A DNA stretch of 64,000 nucleotides from Diadema setosum (lineage: Eukaryota > Echinodermata > Echinoidea > Diadematoida > Diadematidae): positions 33,511,497-33,575,496 of the forward strand of contig CM067064.1 in assembly GCA_033980235.1 (NCBI GenBank), read 5' to 3'. Both the position numbers and the translations under genes were made by a program. This document shows positions 24,346-35,330 of this stretch, piece after piece (positions within the stretch are counted from its first letter, which is position 1; the number at the start of each line of letters is the position of its first letter). Under the pieces are notes generated by a model that was not told the origin of the DNA, made no database searches, and saw nothing but the letters and a program-made list of their open reading frames with translations.

Positions 24346-24346
<1 letters not shown>
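21579..24346. repeat. Tandem array unit 4 (2768 bp; internal duplication and decayed 3' part)
   Basis: The head is intact but contains a 245-bp tandem duplication. Beyond about 22890 the sub-repeats are degenerate. They lack the T-run/GCTTCGACGGG part and are filled with AAT/ATG simple repeats (22960-23033, 23375-23460, 23775-23830). Traces such as GAAGCAGATAAACGG recur at 23037, 23845 and 24133. The unit still ends with CCCGTGGATTTCCACGGG and GTGCTGCTAG, directly followed by TATATA. Confidence 0.82.
21766..22255. repeat. 245-bp direct tandem duplication inside unit 4
   Basis: The segment from GTGTCGACGTCGAGG to GTACTCTCGG occurs at 21766-22010 and again at 22011-22255. The two copies look almost identical by eye, including TGACGTCA at 21829 and 22074. 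Confidence 0.9.
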
Positions 24347-24383
<37 letters not shown>

Positions 24384-24494
24384 AACCAGTGTGTGTGAAT
24401 TCATTCAATATGGATAGATTTTACAGTGTAGTCGAAGTTTGAGAAAATCGGGCAGCCCCTGAATAGTTATCGGTAAAAATTCTCTAAGATTGGG
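24347..24494. repeat. TA microsatellite and right half of repeat X
   Basis: A TA run to 24380 is followed by TCCAACCAGTGTGTGTGAAT through TCTCTAAGATTGGG. This matches 26631-26746 base for base, apart from a few changes. Confidence 0.85.
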
Positions 24495-24912
24495 TTCTTA
24501 TCCTTCACCCCTTCGTAAATATTTGAATGGCCACGCATTGTCAGTCACCTACAGAGAACAGGGGCGATCCAGGGGGACGCCTTTACAAAATAAAAGGGGA
24601 GGGGGCTCGCGCCTCCTTCAATTTTTTTTTTTTATTTCCTTTCTTTTAGCAAAAAATAAAGGGGGACGCGACCGGTGCGCCCCGCCTGGATCCGCCACTG
24701 GAGTACATTGGAAAAAAATGTTGAATTTATAATCAATGTTATCCCTCATCTAATAGACAGTCCATAAACATTAAAGTATTCTGTTATGGTTTGATTTTAA
24801 TTCCACAAAGTAATGTCAAAATCAAGCCGAGGCGCTAGAATGATCGCAGATAACACGTCTGAGAGTCCTCTTTGCTAGAATAAACATCACAAAACATCTT
24901 CATACGGGGGCG
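24495..24912. repeat. Interspersed repeat R, empty copy
   Basis: Same sequence as 11622-13329 but without the AGGTCA-rich element. At the corresponding place it reads CAA, twelve T, then ATTTCCTTTCTTTTAGC. The internal hAT-like element is 24559-24700, only 142 bp, with ends CAGGGGCGATCCAGG and CCTGGATCCGCCACTG. Confidence 0.85.
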
Positions 24913-25000
24913 TTTTGTCGACCCGTGACGCTAACCGGAGTAAACATTACAACAAAGGATTTTTCATTTGATAATTTCATATTGACATTTCTTTTCTCTC

Positions 25001-25040
25001 TTTTTTTTTTTTTTTTTTTTTTTGGGGGGGGGGGGGGGGG
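25001..25040. repeat. T23-G17 junction tract
   Basis: Twenty-three T are followed directly by seventeen G. Confidence 0.9.
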
Positions 25041-25619
25041 TTCTGCTGCGCGGGAGCGTTTGTCTATTCCTGACATGAAATGTATACATGACAGTCTTAG
25101 TAGTATTTTTGGTATAATGTGAATTCAAGAGGCATCTGTCGTAACCAGAAATTTTGGCAAAGTAAAGTATGCTGCATTCAATAAAGCCTGTTCCTAAACA
25201 ATTTTCTAACAGGGAGACCATTTAATCTGGATACCTGGCACCCCACCCCCCTTGAACTCTTGTAAGGTATGTCTGATGAATTCCTTGATAAACATGCGCA
25301 ACATAATTATGATTTCACAAGATAACTCAAACTTGCGAGAGATGAGGGTCGACAGACCTGTAAAGTCTCACGCTTTCGACTTTAAAGTACTCACGACTCG
25401 GGGGCGCAACTTGTTCTCACCCCTCACGATCCCTTTCTGTCCTCCCCCCCCCTCAAAAAAAAGACCCTAAAGAACATGCATTTCTAACCACCCAAAATGA
25501 AAATAACAAAAAGCAAAAAAAAAAAAAAAGGGAAAAGAAAATCACTGTTTGAGACAATCATTCTCTAAAATCAAAATCAAAGTCAAAATGTCACTAAAGT
25601 GTGAACTATGGTAGCACGA

Positions 25620-25735
25620 TTTACAGCTTAAAATTGCTAAAACACCTTACCGGAGGGGAGGGGGACATTTCCCCCCCCCCCTCACACACACCCTCCCGCA
25701 CCAGCGCAGTGGCTCCCCCCCCCCCCCCGCGAGCA
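25620..25735. repeat. Isolated core of the 7.5-10.9 kb repeat
   Basis: The text GCTAAAACACCTTACCGGAGGGGAGGGGGA, split by C runs and a CACACACACCCTCCCGCACC-type segment, resembles the cores of the array at 7.5-10.9 kb. Confidence 0.5.
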
Positions 25736-25739
25736 GCAT

Positions 25740-26375
25740 AATATATTTACATCTCTAACTGTATATTGGCACATAATTGGAGAAGAACTGGTGATATTGA
25801 TCAGCGTGCAAGATAATGAAAAACAAAAATATGCAGATCAGTAGTTATAATATGCAGCACATAGCCCATATCCTTGACATCATTATTGGAACTATGGGTA
25901 AGAAAGGGTCGCTAATATTTCTTTTTTTTTTTTCAGCAGAGAAAGATAAGTCCCTGCACAATGCCGTAAACAATAATTCTAGGAGTTGGGACTACTAATA
26001 CTTTCAGATATACAAATCTTCATGCAATCTATTTTGAAAAGCAAGAGGTATTATTACAAGAGTCCCTTCTTAAAGGTCACATCATGATATTTGATACCTC
26101 TGAACAATTAATTTCATTGTACTCAATTGTGTTTACTTTTTGATCGACGTTTACAAGTACGAACAATGAAGAAAAAAAGGTGACAATCAATAATACTATG
26201 TCTGAGTCTGTCATTTAATTTGCAAAATAAAAAATAAATGTCACGTTTGCCTATCATTATGTCATGGAACAGCAGTTCGATGTCTGCATACTGCTATAAG
26301 ACCGTATTTGCACCGTTTGTACTCCTGTGTGAGTCAATTGGACAATAATCTTATAATGATAAGGAAATTCACCAA
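25740..26375. other. No recognisable feature
   Basis: AT-rich sequence; nothing supportable. Confidence 0.45.
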
Positions 26376-26377
26376 AT

Positions 26378-26462
<85 letters not shown>
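26376..26462. repeat. TA microsatellite
   Basis: A TA run with TGTA interruptions, adjoining repeat X. Confidence 0.9.
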
Positions 26463-26463
<1 letters not shown>

Positions 26464-26503
26464 CCGTTTGGTATATATCCGTCGGAAATATGTATTTTGT
26501 TGA

Positions 26504-26746
26504 GGATTGAAAAGTGCTCAATGCTGTAAAGCAGAGCATATCTAATAGTGTAGTCGAAATTGTATATATATATATGTACATGTATATGTATATATATCTA
26601 TATATCTATATATATATATATATATATATATCCAACCAGTGTGTGTGAATTCATTCAATATGGATAGATTTTACAGTGTAGTCGAAGTTTGAGAAAATCG
26701 GGCAGTCCCTGAATAGTTATCAGTAAAAATTCTCTAAGATTGGGTT
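26504..26746. repeat. Repeat X, unsplit copy
   Basis: GGATTGAAAAGTGCTCAATG, then a TA/TATC microsatellite, then TCCAACCAGTGTGTGTGAAT to GATTGGGTT, all continuous. The same two halves are separated by 10.9 kb at 13330-24494. Confidence 0.85.
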
Positions 26747-29090
26747 TATTGCCAGTGCTTCCCTCCTTTATGAGCACTTTGCAACGATTTTTAATGTCAC
26801 AGTAATACAATAATATTCAAATAATAGAATATTATTCAGATAATTATTATTATTATTCAATAGTAGAATAATCAGATAATTATGAAACTAAACAAAAGTG
26901 TTTGTTCTTTCATGAAATATGTGCATTCTCTTTATACCTCTTTTTACTGACATACGTAGTATGAAAAGACAAATGTTATTTTACGTGGCTTCTGCAGAAG
27001 CAGGGTTTCGTTACGCTCTTTCAGTGAGATTCGTTTTGCATTTGAATGTCCAATTTACTAGCAGCTCTAACGCTCTGTGCCAGGCAGTGCATGCAATGGA
27101 TTAAAAGAATTTAACATTCCATTCTGCGTAGTGACTCTAGAAGAAGAAGATTAGCAGAGTCTGCATTATGGAAGTTTCCTTTTCATCACGCCACTATTAT
27201 ACTTAACTCTTGCCTCTTATTTGCTGTCTGTTTCGATTATTTTACATGATGAAGAACATGGTGACGTGTGTAAATAAATGCACATACTCTGTTGGTTACT
27301 GTCTAAACTTAATCAACTTGAAATCTCTTTTATATGGAGACATCATGTGTTTGAAAGTAGGAAATTATATAGTTCTGCTCAAAAACAAAACAACAACAAA
27401 ACATGCCATAAACTGTGATTGGATCGGTAAACATTTCATACCAATCTACATATGAAATTGAAATTCATTGACGGAAATTTTATACATCATTCTCATCTAT
27501 AGACATAGAAAGAAATAGATGAAGAAAAATATATACAAACAGTAGTCTGTGATATCAAAACACGCATATGCGAAAGTGGTCGTGCCTAAAACTTGAGAAG
27601 GCATATTAAAGTATATACTATCTAAATACTTAATCGGGGAGATGAAATTCAAATAAAAACAAACAAATAAACAAACAACAGACCGATGCTGAATGTGGAA
27701 AACAGACCAAGAAATCATCCGTTAACACTTTTATTCATGACTGTGTCCGTTTCGTTTCCTACCGAGATTACTGCTCAGCTTACTCTTTAATAGCCGAAGC
27801 TAGTAGAAGTTTCATGTGTAAAATCTCCATCCAACTGTATTTCTAATGTGGATAATCTGGCATACCCAGGCAATGCGTTTAACTGTCTAGATTATGAATT
27901 GTGAATATGAATTATGATTTTGAATTACTGGCAGCACGACAGTGCTACAAAGCATCTGTACTGCCAGCACCCACATATTGGTTTAGCCGAGCTTTTAAGC
28001 AAGAATGCACTTTGGTGAGGGCTGAGTGTGTATGCCGGGGCCAGAGTTATCGCCCTGTAAGATCATGTTAGCTCCGTGGCCTCCAGTCATGTTTCGCCAA
28101 AAAGCGTCGATCCGGTCAAGGATTGCACAATAATGTGTCTTTTTATATTTCTGTTGTGGAGCACAAACAAACCCCGTACCTTGTGGTACCCTACCGAAGT
28201 AACGATCATCAAGTATTTATAATATAAATAGCAGATACGTGTAAGGAACTAAAAAACAAACAAACAAACAAACAAACTAAATTTGAAATTATATTTTCCC
28301 GAAAAAACACACACACACACACGCACACATATTCATGCCCTACATTATATACCATACGTATGATATGCATGAATGTACACTTTGGGCAAACTACTAGTAT
28401 AGATATCGAAATAAAAAAGAAAAACGATAGGTATTTTTCAAGGATATATTACAAAGATATTGCCTTTTTGAGATGTGATTAACAATTGACATCACTGTGG
28501 TAGTTCCCCAAGAGATTATATTTTCCCGGAAGCGAAGCGCTGCGGGGACAAAATGTTTAGAGGGAAAAATACATCTCCCAATGGATTGCCACGTATATTA
28601 TCACAACGATAGTCAAGGCGGTATTCATGACATTATTCAGGCCTACAGAGATGCACAACATTTAATTTTAGCAAGGTTGGCGCCCATTCTGTGAATCATA
28701 TTACCAGATGTGACATCACTGCAGGCAACGTAATTCATTTCGATCCTAGCTGCATTAGTCACGTGATTGCATTGTGACCAGTGTTAAGACCAGTTAATAT
28801 AAAAATGTCTCCTTATGCGCCTATATCATGAATGAATAAAATCGAACAAATGAGTAAACATTTTGTGGGAAGGTGCACTAGACTGATATACTTCAAGACA
28901 GCAAAATCATCGAATAAATCATCTTTCTTTTACAGTGTTGAAATATTAATGCATTTTTCTATGTCATATTGTAAACTGCTGCATTGCCACCTGAATTACG
29001 CATCATTTTTATAACAGCGAAAAACTCATCACAAAAACGGTTGAAAATGTTGGAACAAAATAATGCAAACATTCAAAATCTCGTATTTCC
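26747..29090. other. No gene recognised
   Basis: The region is AT-rich, with a CA run at 28307-28327 and an AAAC repeat near 28254-28277. A minus-strand stretch at 28000-28130 reads DRIDAFWRNMTGGHGANMIL, which looks protein-like but is under 50 codons long and unidentified. A 65-codon plus-strand frame at 28497-28694 is also unidentified. Confidence 0.4.
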
Positions 29091-29395
29091 CTCCAGCCCC
29101 AAGAGGAGCAGTAAGACGGCCCCCCTGTTCTCACTCCCACATCCCCTTGGCCGGTACAGTGACGGGGCGATCGTTAACGGACGATCGCCCCGTCACTGTA
29201 CAGGCATGCTAACCTGGAAACATTGAACTGCACATTACTTGAATATGAGACCATTCTGAAGCGAATAATTTTCACACAACAATAGATATATAATGTACTC
29301 TTAAATGATAAATGAATCCCACAAGGATTGGAACAATCATCCCCCAGCATTCCCACTGATTCCCACTGATCAGTTACTAGCCATCCCCTTTAAGA
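29091..29395. repeat. Repeat P with a perfect 46-bp palindrome
   Basis: 29155-29200 is a perfect stem of 20 bp with a 6-base loop (arm TACAGTGACGGGGCGATCGT). The following text, GGCATGCTAACCTGGAAACA through CCATCCCCTTTAAG, recurs at 51687-51861, where the palindrome is interrupted by another element. Confidence 0.85.
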
Positions 29396-30741
29396 TAAAA
29401 AATATATATATATATAAATATATAAAATGTCGCCATCGCAACTGGTATGTCTACGCCATATCGCATTATTCTCCTCATAGGTCTACAGTACAACCTGCCA
29501 TTGTGTGACAACAGTTCATAATAATATCGTTAGATGACCACAGTCTAGTATGAAATACGTATGCATTAATTGCAATTCCCATACTTTGAGCCACTTTTAA
29601 GATGTATGAAAAAAAAATCAATGCTAGCATTTTCACTTGATCTTTGAACTTGACCATCGCCAAAATGGCGATGAACCCTGATCAATTCAATTTCATTCAT
29701 TTTGATGATTTTTTTAGATGAACCAAAATCAAGTGCTGAGTATATCCAATCACGGAATTTAATGACAGATTTTCGGATGTTACAGGTAATTTCAGTTTGT
29801 TACACATTAATTCTAAAAGTTTAAACCGAAATTTTGAGTATGTACAAAACCTTATTAGTACTGTGAAGTCACAGTTTTCAATAATTGGTATAGTGGAACT
29901 TGGTTACATGCTGACTCTCCTCCGCTCTTCAATTAAAAATTATCATATGATCAGAGCTGCCCGAAAATGAAAAGGAAGAGGAGGGGTTGCATTCTGTGTT
30001 GCAGATCATTTGCAGTTTAAAGTACGACCTAGTATTTAAAGAATGTGAGATGTTATTCATTGAGGTGAATGATTCTGGAAGTAAAAATGCAATCATTGAA
30101 ATATTATATATGCCACCGAATACACAATTTGAACGATTTATAAAAATTTCGTGATGTGTTTGGGTAATCTCTGTAGTAAAAATAAGCGAATTTATTTTAT
30201 GGGTGATTACAACATTAATTTTCTTATTGATAAGAATAATTCTGATTGATTTATTCATTTGATGTATTTATGGATTTTGTTCTCACATAAACAAACCTAC
30301 CAGAGTTTATGTGAATTCTTCAACTTTAATTGAGATTATTATCCATACAGAGGATTTTTGGAGCCCGAATACAAGTGTTATTTTGTCGACGCACCTCATA
30401 ACCTCCGACCCACTTAGAAAGTTTGTTGAACTCGACCAATATTTTTTTGCCGAGGCGACCAATATTTAAAATATTGGACGGCAAGAGGGGGGTTCCCCAA
30501 AGTTTTTATAAACTGCACCGTGATTGGCTGAGATATATACGAGATGACTTGAAATATGAAGTAAAAACGTTTCTGATTGGTCAATCACGAATTAACTAAA
30601 ATATCGTTTCTTCTAAAATTCTGTGTTTATACAAACAAATTTCATATATCAATTAGTTGAAATTGTTTTGCATACAATTTTTCAAAATATCACTTTCATA
30701 CCAGGAAATTAAATTTAGGTTTGATGAAAACAAGTTGCATT

Positions 30742-30772
30742 TTTTGTGTGTGTGTGTGTGTGTGTGTGTGCA
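30742..30772. repeat. (GT)n microsatellite
   Basis: A pure GT run of about 30 bp. Confidence 0.9.
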
Positions 30773-31258
30773 GGCCGGGGACGATTGATCAGCTCAGCGC
30801 TACTGCTAGATAGCCCGCGCGCGATATACAAATACATGTAGCCGGCCGCCGCCGCTTGCATTTACATGCATAATGTGTTATTACTAAGTACAGTAGGCCA
30901 TAGAACTACATTACACTGTACTACTGAAGTAAATCTTTCACGATCTACGGTAGATGTGACGTGAATTGTGTCTCAGATCTCGGATACAAGAACATCTAAT
31001 TCTGGTCTAAATTAGCTATTGATAGATCTCGGCCTAACAGTAACATGACGACTACCATGGATACATATAGATCACTGTTTTATCAGGGAATGAAGTAGAT
31101 TAACTTGCACTGAAGAGTGTACCGGTACCATACCCCATGTCAAGATCAAGTACAGAAGGAGACCATACAGCACTCGGAGACAGAAAGGGTAAGTGAAAAT
31201 ATTCTTTGCTAAAATCATCTGTAGGATAATAATGCTAATATTGGATGTCCTATTTTCG

Positions 31259-31360
31259 ATTAATACAAGGAAATATTGGACTCGCTAAGCAACATATTGG
31301 ACTCGTCTTCGACTTGTCCAATATTTGTGCATAGCTCGTCCAATATTTCCTTGTATTAAT
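31259..31360. repeat. Perfect 23-bp inverted repeat hairpin
   Basis: The left arm (31259-31281) starts ATTAATACAAGGAAATATTG, and the right arm (31338-31360) is its exact inverse. They are separated by 56 bp that contain further copies of ATATTGGACTCG and CTTGTCCAATAT. Confidence 0.9.
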
Positions 31361-31888
31361 CTCAAGGCCATCCAGTATTATATAATTTTTTTGTCCAATA
31401 TTGACAATAGTGATATTATTGGAGGTTAAATGTGTTCAGAAGTATCTGATAATATTCCGATATATTCATTATTTATAAGATGAACATATCTTATTTCAAA
31501 CCGACTGGCATTTTGATGTATCGTAAAGAAACTCAGAGGACTATTGAACAATTTAGATAAGATTTAGTTTTAGAAGATTTGAATGATGACCATTGTGTTC
31601 AATGAGAATGTGAATATTGCTTATGAAAAAAAAAAATGTTATCATAAGCTTCAGATTTATTGTGGAAAAAATCCATCTGTAAGACTAAAAGAAAACTTTG
31701 GAAAATCTGAAGAAGCCATGATTAATGAAAGCAATTATGATATCAATTAAGAGGAGGAATCAGTTATATAAATCTTATTACTGAAAAATCCAACGATTGC
31801 ATTACGTCAATGTTACAAATAAAAGAAAGAAAATCGTTACAAGTGGACAAGCATAATCGTGAGTCCCGTAATCTTTGTTACTCTCAAC

Positions 31889-32150
31889 GGTTAGTTTCAG
31901 TTTCAGTAAGTTTTATTTCTCCACTTGTATAAATCATAAAAGAAAATAAGTATCCGGCAACATCAAACATAATATCATTCACAAGTCGTGAAAACATAAA
32001 CAGAGTTCACATTACAAATATCTCATCATGTGAAATTTCATGACAAATCTTTTAGTATACAAATGGGGGAGATCGTTATCAATAAGCAAATCGCTTGACT
32101 TGATGGACAACGGCCTCTGAATATTATGCCTTGTAACAATTTTTTTAAAC
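31889..32150 (-). mobile_element. Possible LINE or SINE 3' end inserted in reverse
   Basis: The region interrupts the LINE linker. It begins with GTTTCAGTTTCAGTAAG, which read in reverse would be a short tandem 3' tail. The body is AT-rich without coding motifs. The call is tentative. Confidence 0.35.
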
Positions 32151-32851
32151 TAAACTTTTTAGCCAACTTTTTAGCCAAAGGTATTATCTTCTAATTATAG
32201 CGCCACCGAATGACGTGTGATCAAATAAATTCTTGGAAATAAACCAGATCCCCTTCCTAAGGACGTGCTCACTTTGCACAACAATAGCATTCCTTGTGTA
32301 ACCGATTATGCTGCTTCATTCAATTCGTTTTTCAGTAATATTGGTCCAAAATTAGCAAATAAAATCCTAAATAAGGATCACGTGCATTTCTCAGATTTTC
32401 TGTCAGAACCACCATGAAGGGTCTCTTTTATAAGTCCTACGACTCCTGCTGAAACCATCAATACTATTTCTGCATTGAATTCGAGTAAATCTCAAGGTTA
32501 TGATAGGATAAGTTCGTAACCCACACAAGCAAGGTCTAGAAATACAAATGCTGAATTAACTTCTGAAGATCGAGACATAATAATTTTGTTCTTAAATAGC
32601 TACACGTCTTGATTAAAAAAAAAAAAAAAAGAAGTATGCCTGCAAGGTTGCATACCAAACATGACTGTTTGAAGACGTTATCCCTCTAAGTTTGTGCATG
32701 GATGAAGCCTAAGAAGATCAAAGATAGCCAAATTTCTTCTGTATTAACAAGGAGACATACACAAACACATACACAAAATCAAAATGGTTATTATTTATCG
32801 CAAATATTTTTAATTATGCAGGGCTAGGGAATGTGTGGTTAGCACAAGGGG

Positions 32852-33410
32852 GTGGATTTAGTGCTGCATAGATTTCACACACCTCAAAAAGTTATACTTT
32901 TTGATATGTTTATTCAAGAGTGGAGAGCAGCAACATGGTCAAATAGAATCTGTACAAATTATAGAATGTTTAAGGATAACTTGATGTTAGAGAATTTACA
33001 GGTCTTGTGTAAGAAAGATTATATTACGTTAAGTAAATTCAGATGTAGATCTAATTGGTTACCCGTTAATAAGGGCAGGTTTGATGCAAGCTTGACAGAT
33101 GAATTGCATTGTACTATCTGTTCATCCGACGATATATGGGATGAATTTCCTTATATTTTTGTTTGTCCCTTTTTCAACAAAGAGAGATTATTGTATTTAC
33201 CAAGTAGCTTGACGGCCAGTATCCAGACCAAGTGCATTACATATGGCCAAATTAACTAATGCTTGCCATTTGAAAAAAACTAGCCAAATTTGTCAGAATT
33301 ATTATGTTTCAGTTCTCTTCAATACCATTTTTGTAGAAAGTAAAGTAGATGTGAATGTTTGTACACGTAGTGGTAGAGTAGTTAAACGTCCTTTACGCCT
33401 TGTTTTGTAA
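32852..33410 (+). pseudogene. LINE C-terminal zinc-binding domain, frameshifted
   Basis: The first frame encodes LPVNKGRFDASL, then HCTICSSDDIWDEFPYIFVC. This C-x-x-C...DEF-Y-x-x-x-C-P-F-F pattern is typical of the end of many invertebrate LINE polyproteins. A one-base shift near 33240 moves the frame, after which 53 further codons are open, ending VCTRSGRVVKRPLRLVL and a stop at 33408-33410. It probably belongs to the same element as the fragments at 29700-32525, with the reverse transcriptase deleted, but this is inference. Confidence 0.72.
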
Positions 33411-33467
33411 ACATTTATTCATATCTGTTATTTTCACATGTACATGTACATTATCACTTATATTTTT

Positions 33468-34774
33468 ATGCCTCCGCCACGAAGTGGTGCCGGAGGCATT
33501 ATGTTTTCGGGTTGTCCGTCCTTCCGTCCGTCCGTCCGTCCGTCCGTCCGTCCGTCCTTCCGTCCGTCCGTCCGTCCTTCCGTCCGTCCGTAATGAATTT
33601 TGTGGACAAGGTAACTATCGAAACCTGTTGAGGTATCCTAATGAAACTTGGCATGTATGTGTATTAGGGGGTGAAGTTGTGCCTATCAACTTTTGGGTGC
33701 ACATGCTCAAGGTCAAAGGTCAAAAGGTCAAGGTCAAATACATAAAATTTCACTATTTCCACCATATCTATTGAATGCCTGAAGATATTTTCTTGAAACT
33801 TAGTGTATACATGTATTACCCAATAAAGATTCTCTGGTGAAAGTTTGGGTCATGAGGTCAAAGGTCAAAGGTCAAAAGGTCAGGGTCAAATACATAAAAT
33901 TTCACTATTTCCACCATATCTATTGAATGCCTGAAGAGATTTTCTTGAAACTTAGTGTATACATGTATTACTCAATTAAGATTCTCTGGTGAAAGTTTGG
34001 GTCATGAGGTCAAAGGTCAAAAGGTCAAGTAAAAATATTAAAACTTCTTTTTTTTCTCCGTACCTTGAAAAATTGTTCAAGGTATCTTCATGGAACATAG
34101 TATATACATGTACTGACTAGAAATGATTATCTAGAGAATGTAGGGTTCATGGGGTCAAAGGTCAGGGGTCAAAGGTCAAGTGCAAGACTTCAAAATTTTA
34201 CTATTACCCTCATATTTATGCAATGCCAGCAGGGTTATTTTTTTACACTTGGTGTATGCGTGTGTAACCTAATAGAAATTCTCTGGAAAGTTTTTTTTCT
34301 TTCTCTTTTTGCCTCAAAGGTCAAAAGGTCAAAGATCAAGTGAAAGTGCTGAACTAACTTTTTCCTCCATATCTCGGAAGTGGCTCAAGTTACCTTGAAA
34401 CTTAGTACATATTATGCATGTTCTACCTGAGAGTAATTATCTTATGAATTTTAGGGTCAAGGGCCAGATGAAAATGGTAACAATTTACTATTCAATTCAG
34501 AAATTTCACTTTTTCTCCACACCTAAATGTATGAATGGGTCAAAGTCAAAGTAAAGTCCTTAAATCCCTAGATACATGCTCTCTTATTCATCCAATTAAA
34601 CCTACGTCAAGGAAGGTGAACATTCAACACATTTGTGACAAACTTGTCATTCCAATATTTTGCCAATTTTGTGAAAATGTAATCACACAGTGTCCACATG
34701 TACTATCTAGACCTATTGGGAAAATCATGCATTATGGCGGAGGCATGCCAGTCGCCAAAGCGACATTTCTAGTT
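33468..34774. mobile_element. AGGTCA-rich dispersed element, copy 2
   Basis: Starts ATGCCTCCGCCACGAAG, continues with a long CCGT/CCTT repeat (about 33517-33590), shows the same AGGTCA clusters (33708-33737, 33857-33887, 34006-34028, 34154-34181, 34314-34340) and ends GACATTTCTAGTT. It lies between a LINE stop codon and a LINE-like tail, so it seems inserted into that LINE's 3' UTR. Confidence 0.85.
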
Positions 34775-34870
34775 GTATTCATATATTGTAAATACGTTTG
34801 TACTCTCATACCCCAAGAGGGGATCGATAGAGTCAATAAAAAATCTTACAAATCTTACAAAATCTTACGA
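34775..34870 (+). mobile_element. LINE 3' tail downstream of the inserted element
   Basis: CCCCAAGAGGGGATCGATAG is followed by AATAAAAAATCTTACAAATC and two more CTTACAAA-type repeats. A hairpin then a short tandem tail is a usual LINE 3' end and would terminate the element whose C-terminus is at 33410. Confidence 0.6.
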
Positions 34871-35104
34871 AACATCTCCTGCAATTTTTCAATGGGAAAT
34901 TACTAAAATGTCATGACACTCTTACCAGAGTTGTCCTCACTCTGTTCTACAGCGAATCCAATTTATCACCACAGTCACGGGATTCCCGTCCCTTGGGTCC
35001 ATCGCTCCTAATCAAGAGTAGTGTGCGAATGATGTAGGTATATAGCATATAGAGCACAACTCCAGTGAGGTAATATGTAAGTAATATGATTGAATTTAGG
35101 ATTA

Positions 35105-35299
35105 TACACTCTAAAAACGCAAATGTTGAATCAACATTTAAAAGGGCCGAGGAGTGACAGCATTTTTTTAAAGTGTTGCATCCAACTTTTAAGATAACAT
35201 TTTAAATGTTGAATCTAGCAGGAAAACAACACTTTGAAAATGCTGTCACTCCTCGGCCCTTTTAAATGCTAATTCAACATTTATGTTTTTAGAGTGTAT
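35105..35299. mobile_element. 195-bp foldback MITE with TA ends
   Basis: The terminal inverted repeats are TACACTCTAAAAAC and GTTTTTAGAGTGTA (one arm slightly altered). They continue inwards with AAATGTTGAATCAACATTTA, GGGCCGAGGAGTGACAGCAT and their inverses. The termini resemble those of the element at 13456-13736. Confidence 0.82.
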
Positions 35300-35330
35300 G
35301 GTTAGCCTATAACATCGAGATCAAAGTTAC

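Larger units (their letters stand above)
30375..31402. mobile_element. Insertion splitting the LINE endonuclease
   Basis: LINE-like translation stops near 30375 and resumes near 31403 (SDIIGG...VSDNIPIY). The inserted kilobase is rich in the words CCAATATT/AATATTGG. It contains the palindrome CCAATATTTAAAATATTGG (about 30460-30478), a GT run (30742-30772), a short CpG-rich patch (30778-30855) and a strong hairpin at 31259-31360. Terminal sequences are weakly inverted; the class is not resolved. Confidence 0.55.
29700..32525 (+). pseudogene. Decayed LINE: endonuclease and linker, with nested insertions
   Basis: Conceptual translation in shifting frames gives an apurinic-type endonuclease tail: GGVAFCVADHLQFKVRP, ILYMPPNTQFERF, IYFMGDYNINFL (30196-30231; the GD-N motif) and TRVYVNSSTLIEII (30298-30340). 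After an interruption, VSDNIPIYSLFI (about 31440-31475) matches the 'SDH-P-F' end of the endonuclease domain. Near 32300-32510 the linker reads FNSFFSNIGPKLANKI and ISALNSSKSQGYDRIS, the usual lead-in to the reverse transcriptase domain. The reverse transcriptase itself is missing after 32525. Many stops and frameshifts make this an old dead copy. Confidence 0.75.

Noticed and set aside
28497..28694. 65-codon plus-strand frame considered as a small gene
   Set aside because: No motif, no splice partners recognised and no compositional difference from the surroundings.
30060..30258. Minus-strand frame over the LINE endonuclease
   Set aside because: The plus strand reads as a decayed endonuclease (MGDYNINFL), so the minus frame is a shadow.
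33360..33410. TRSGRVVKRP ending taken as the C-terminus of an LTR-retrotransposon polyprotein
   Set aside because: It is continuous, after one frameshift, with a LINE-type zinc-binding C-terminus, and no integrase, protease or LTR is seen nearby.
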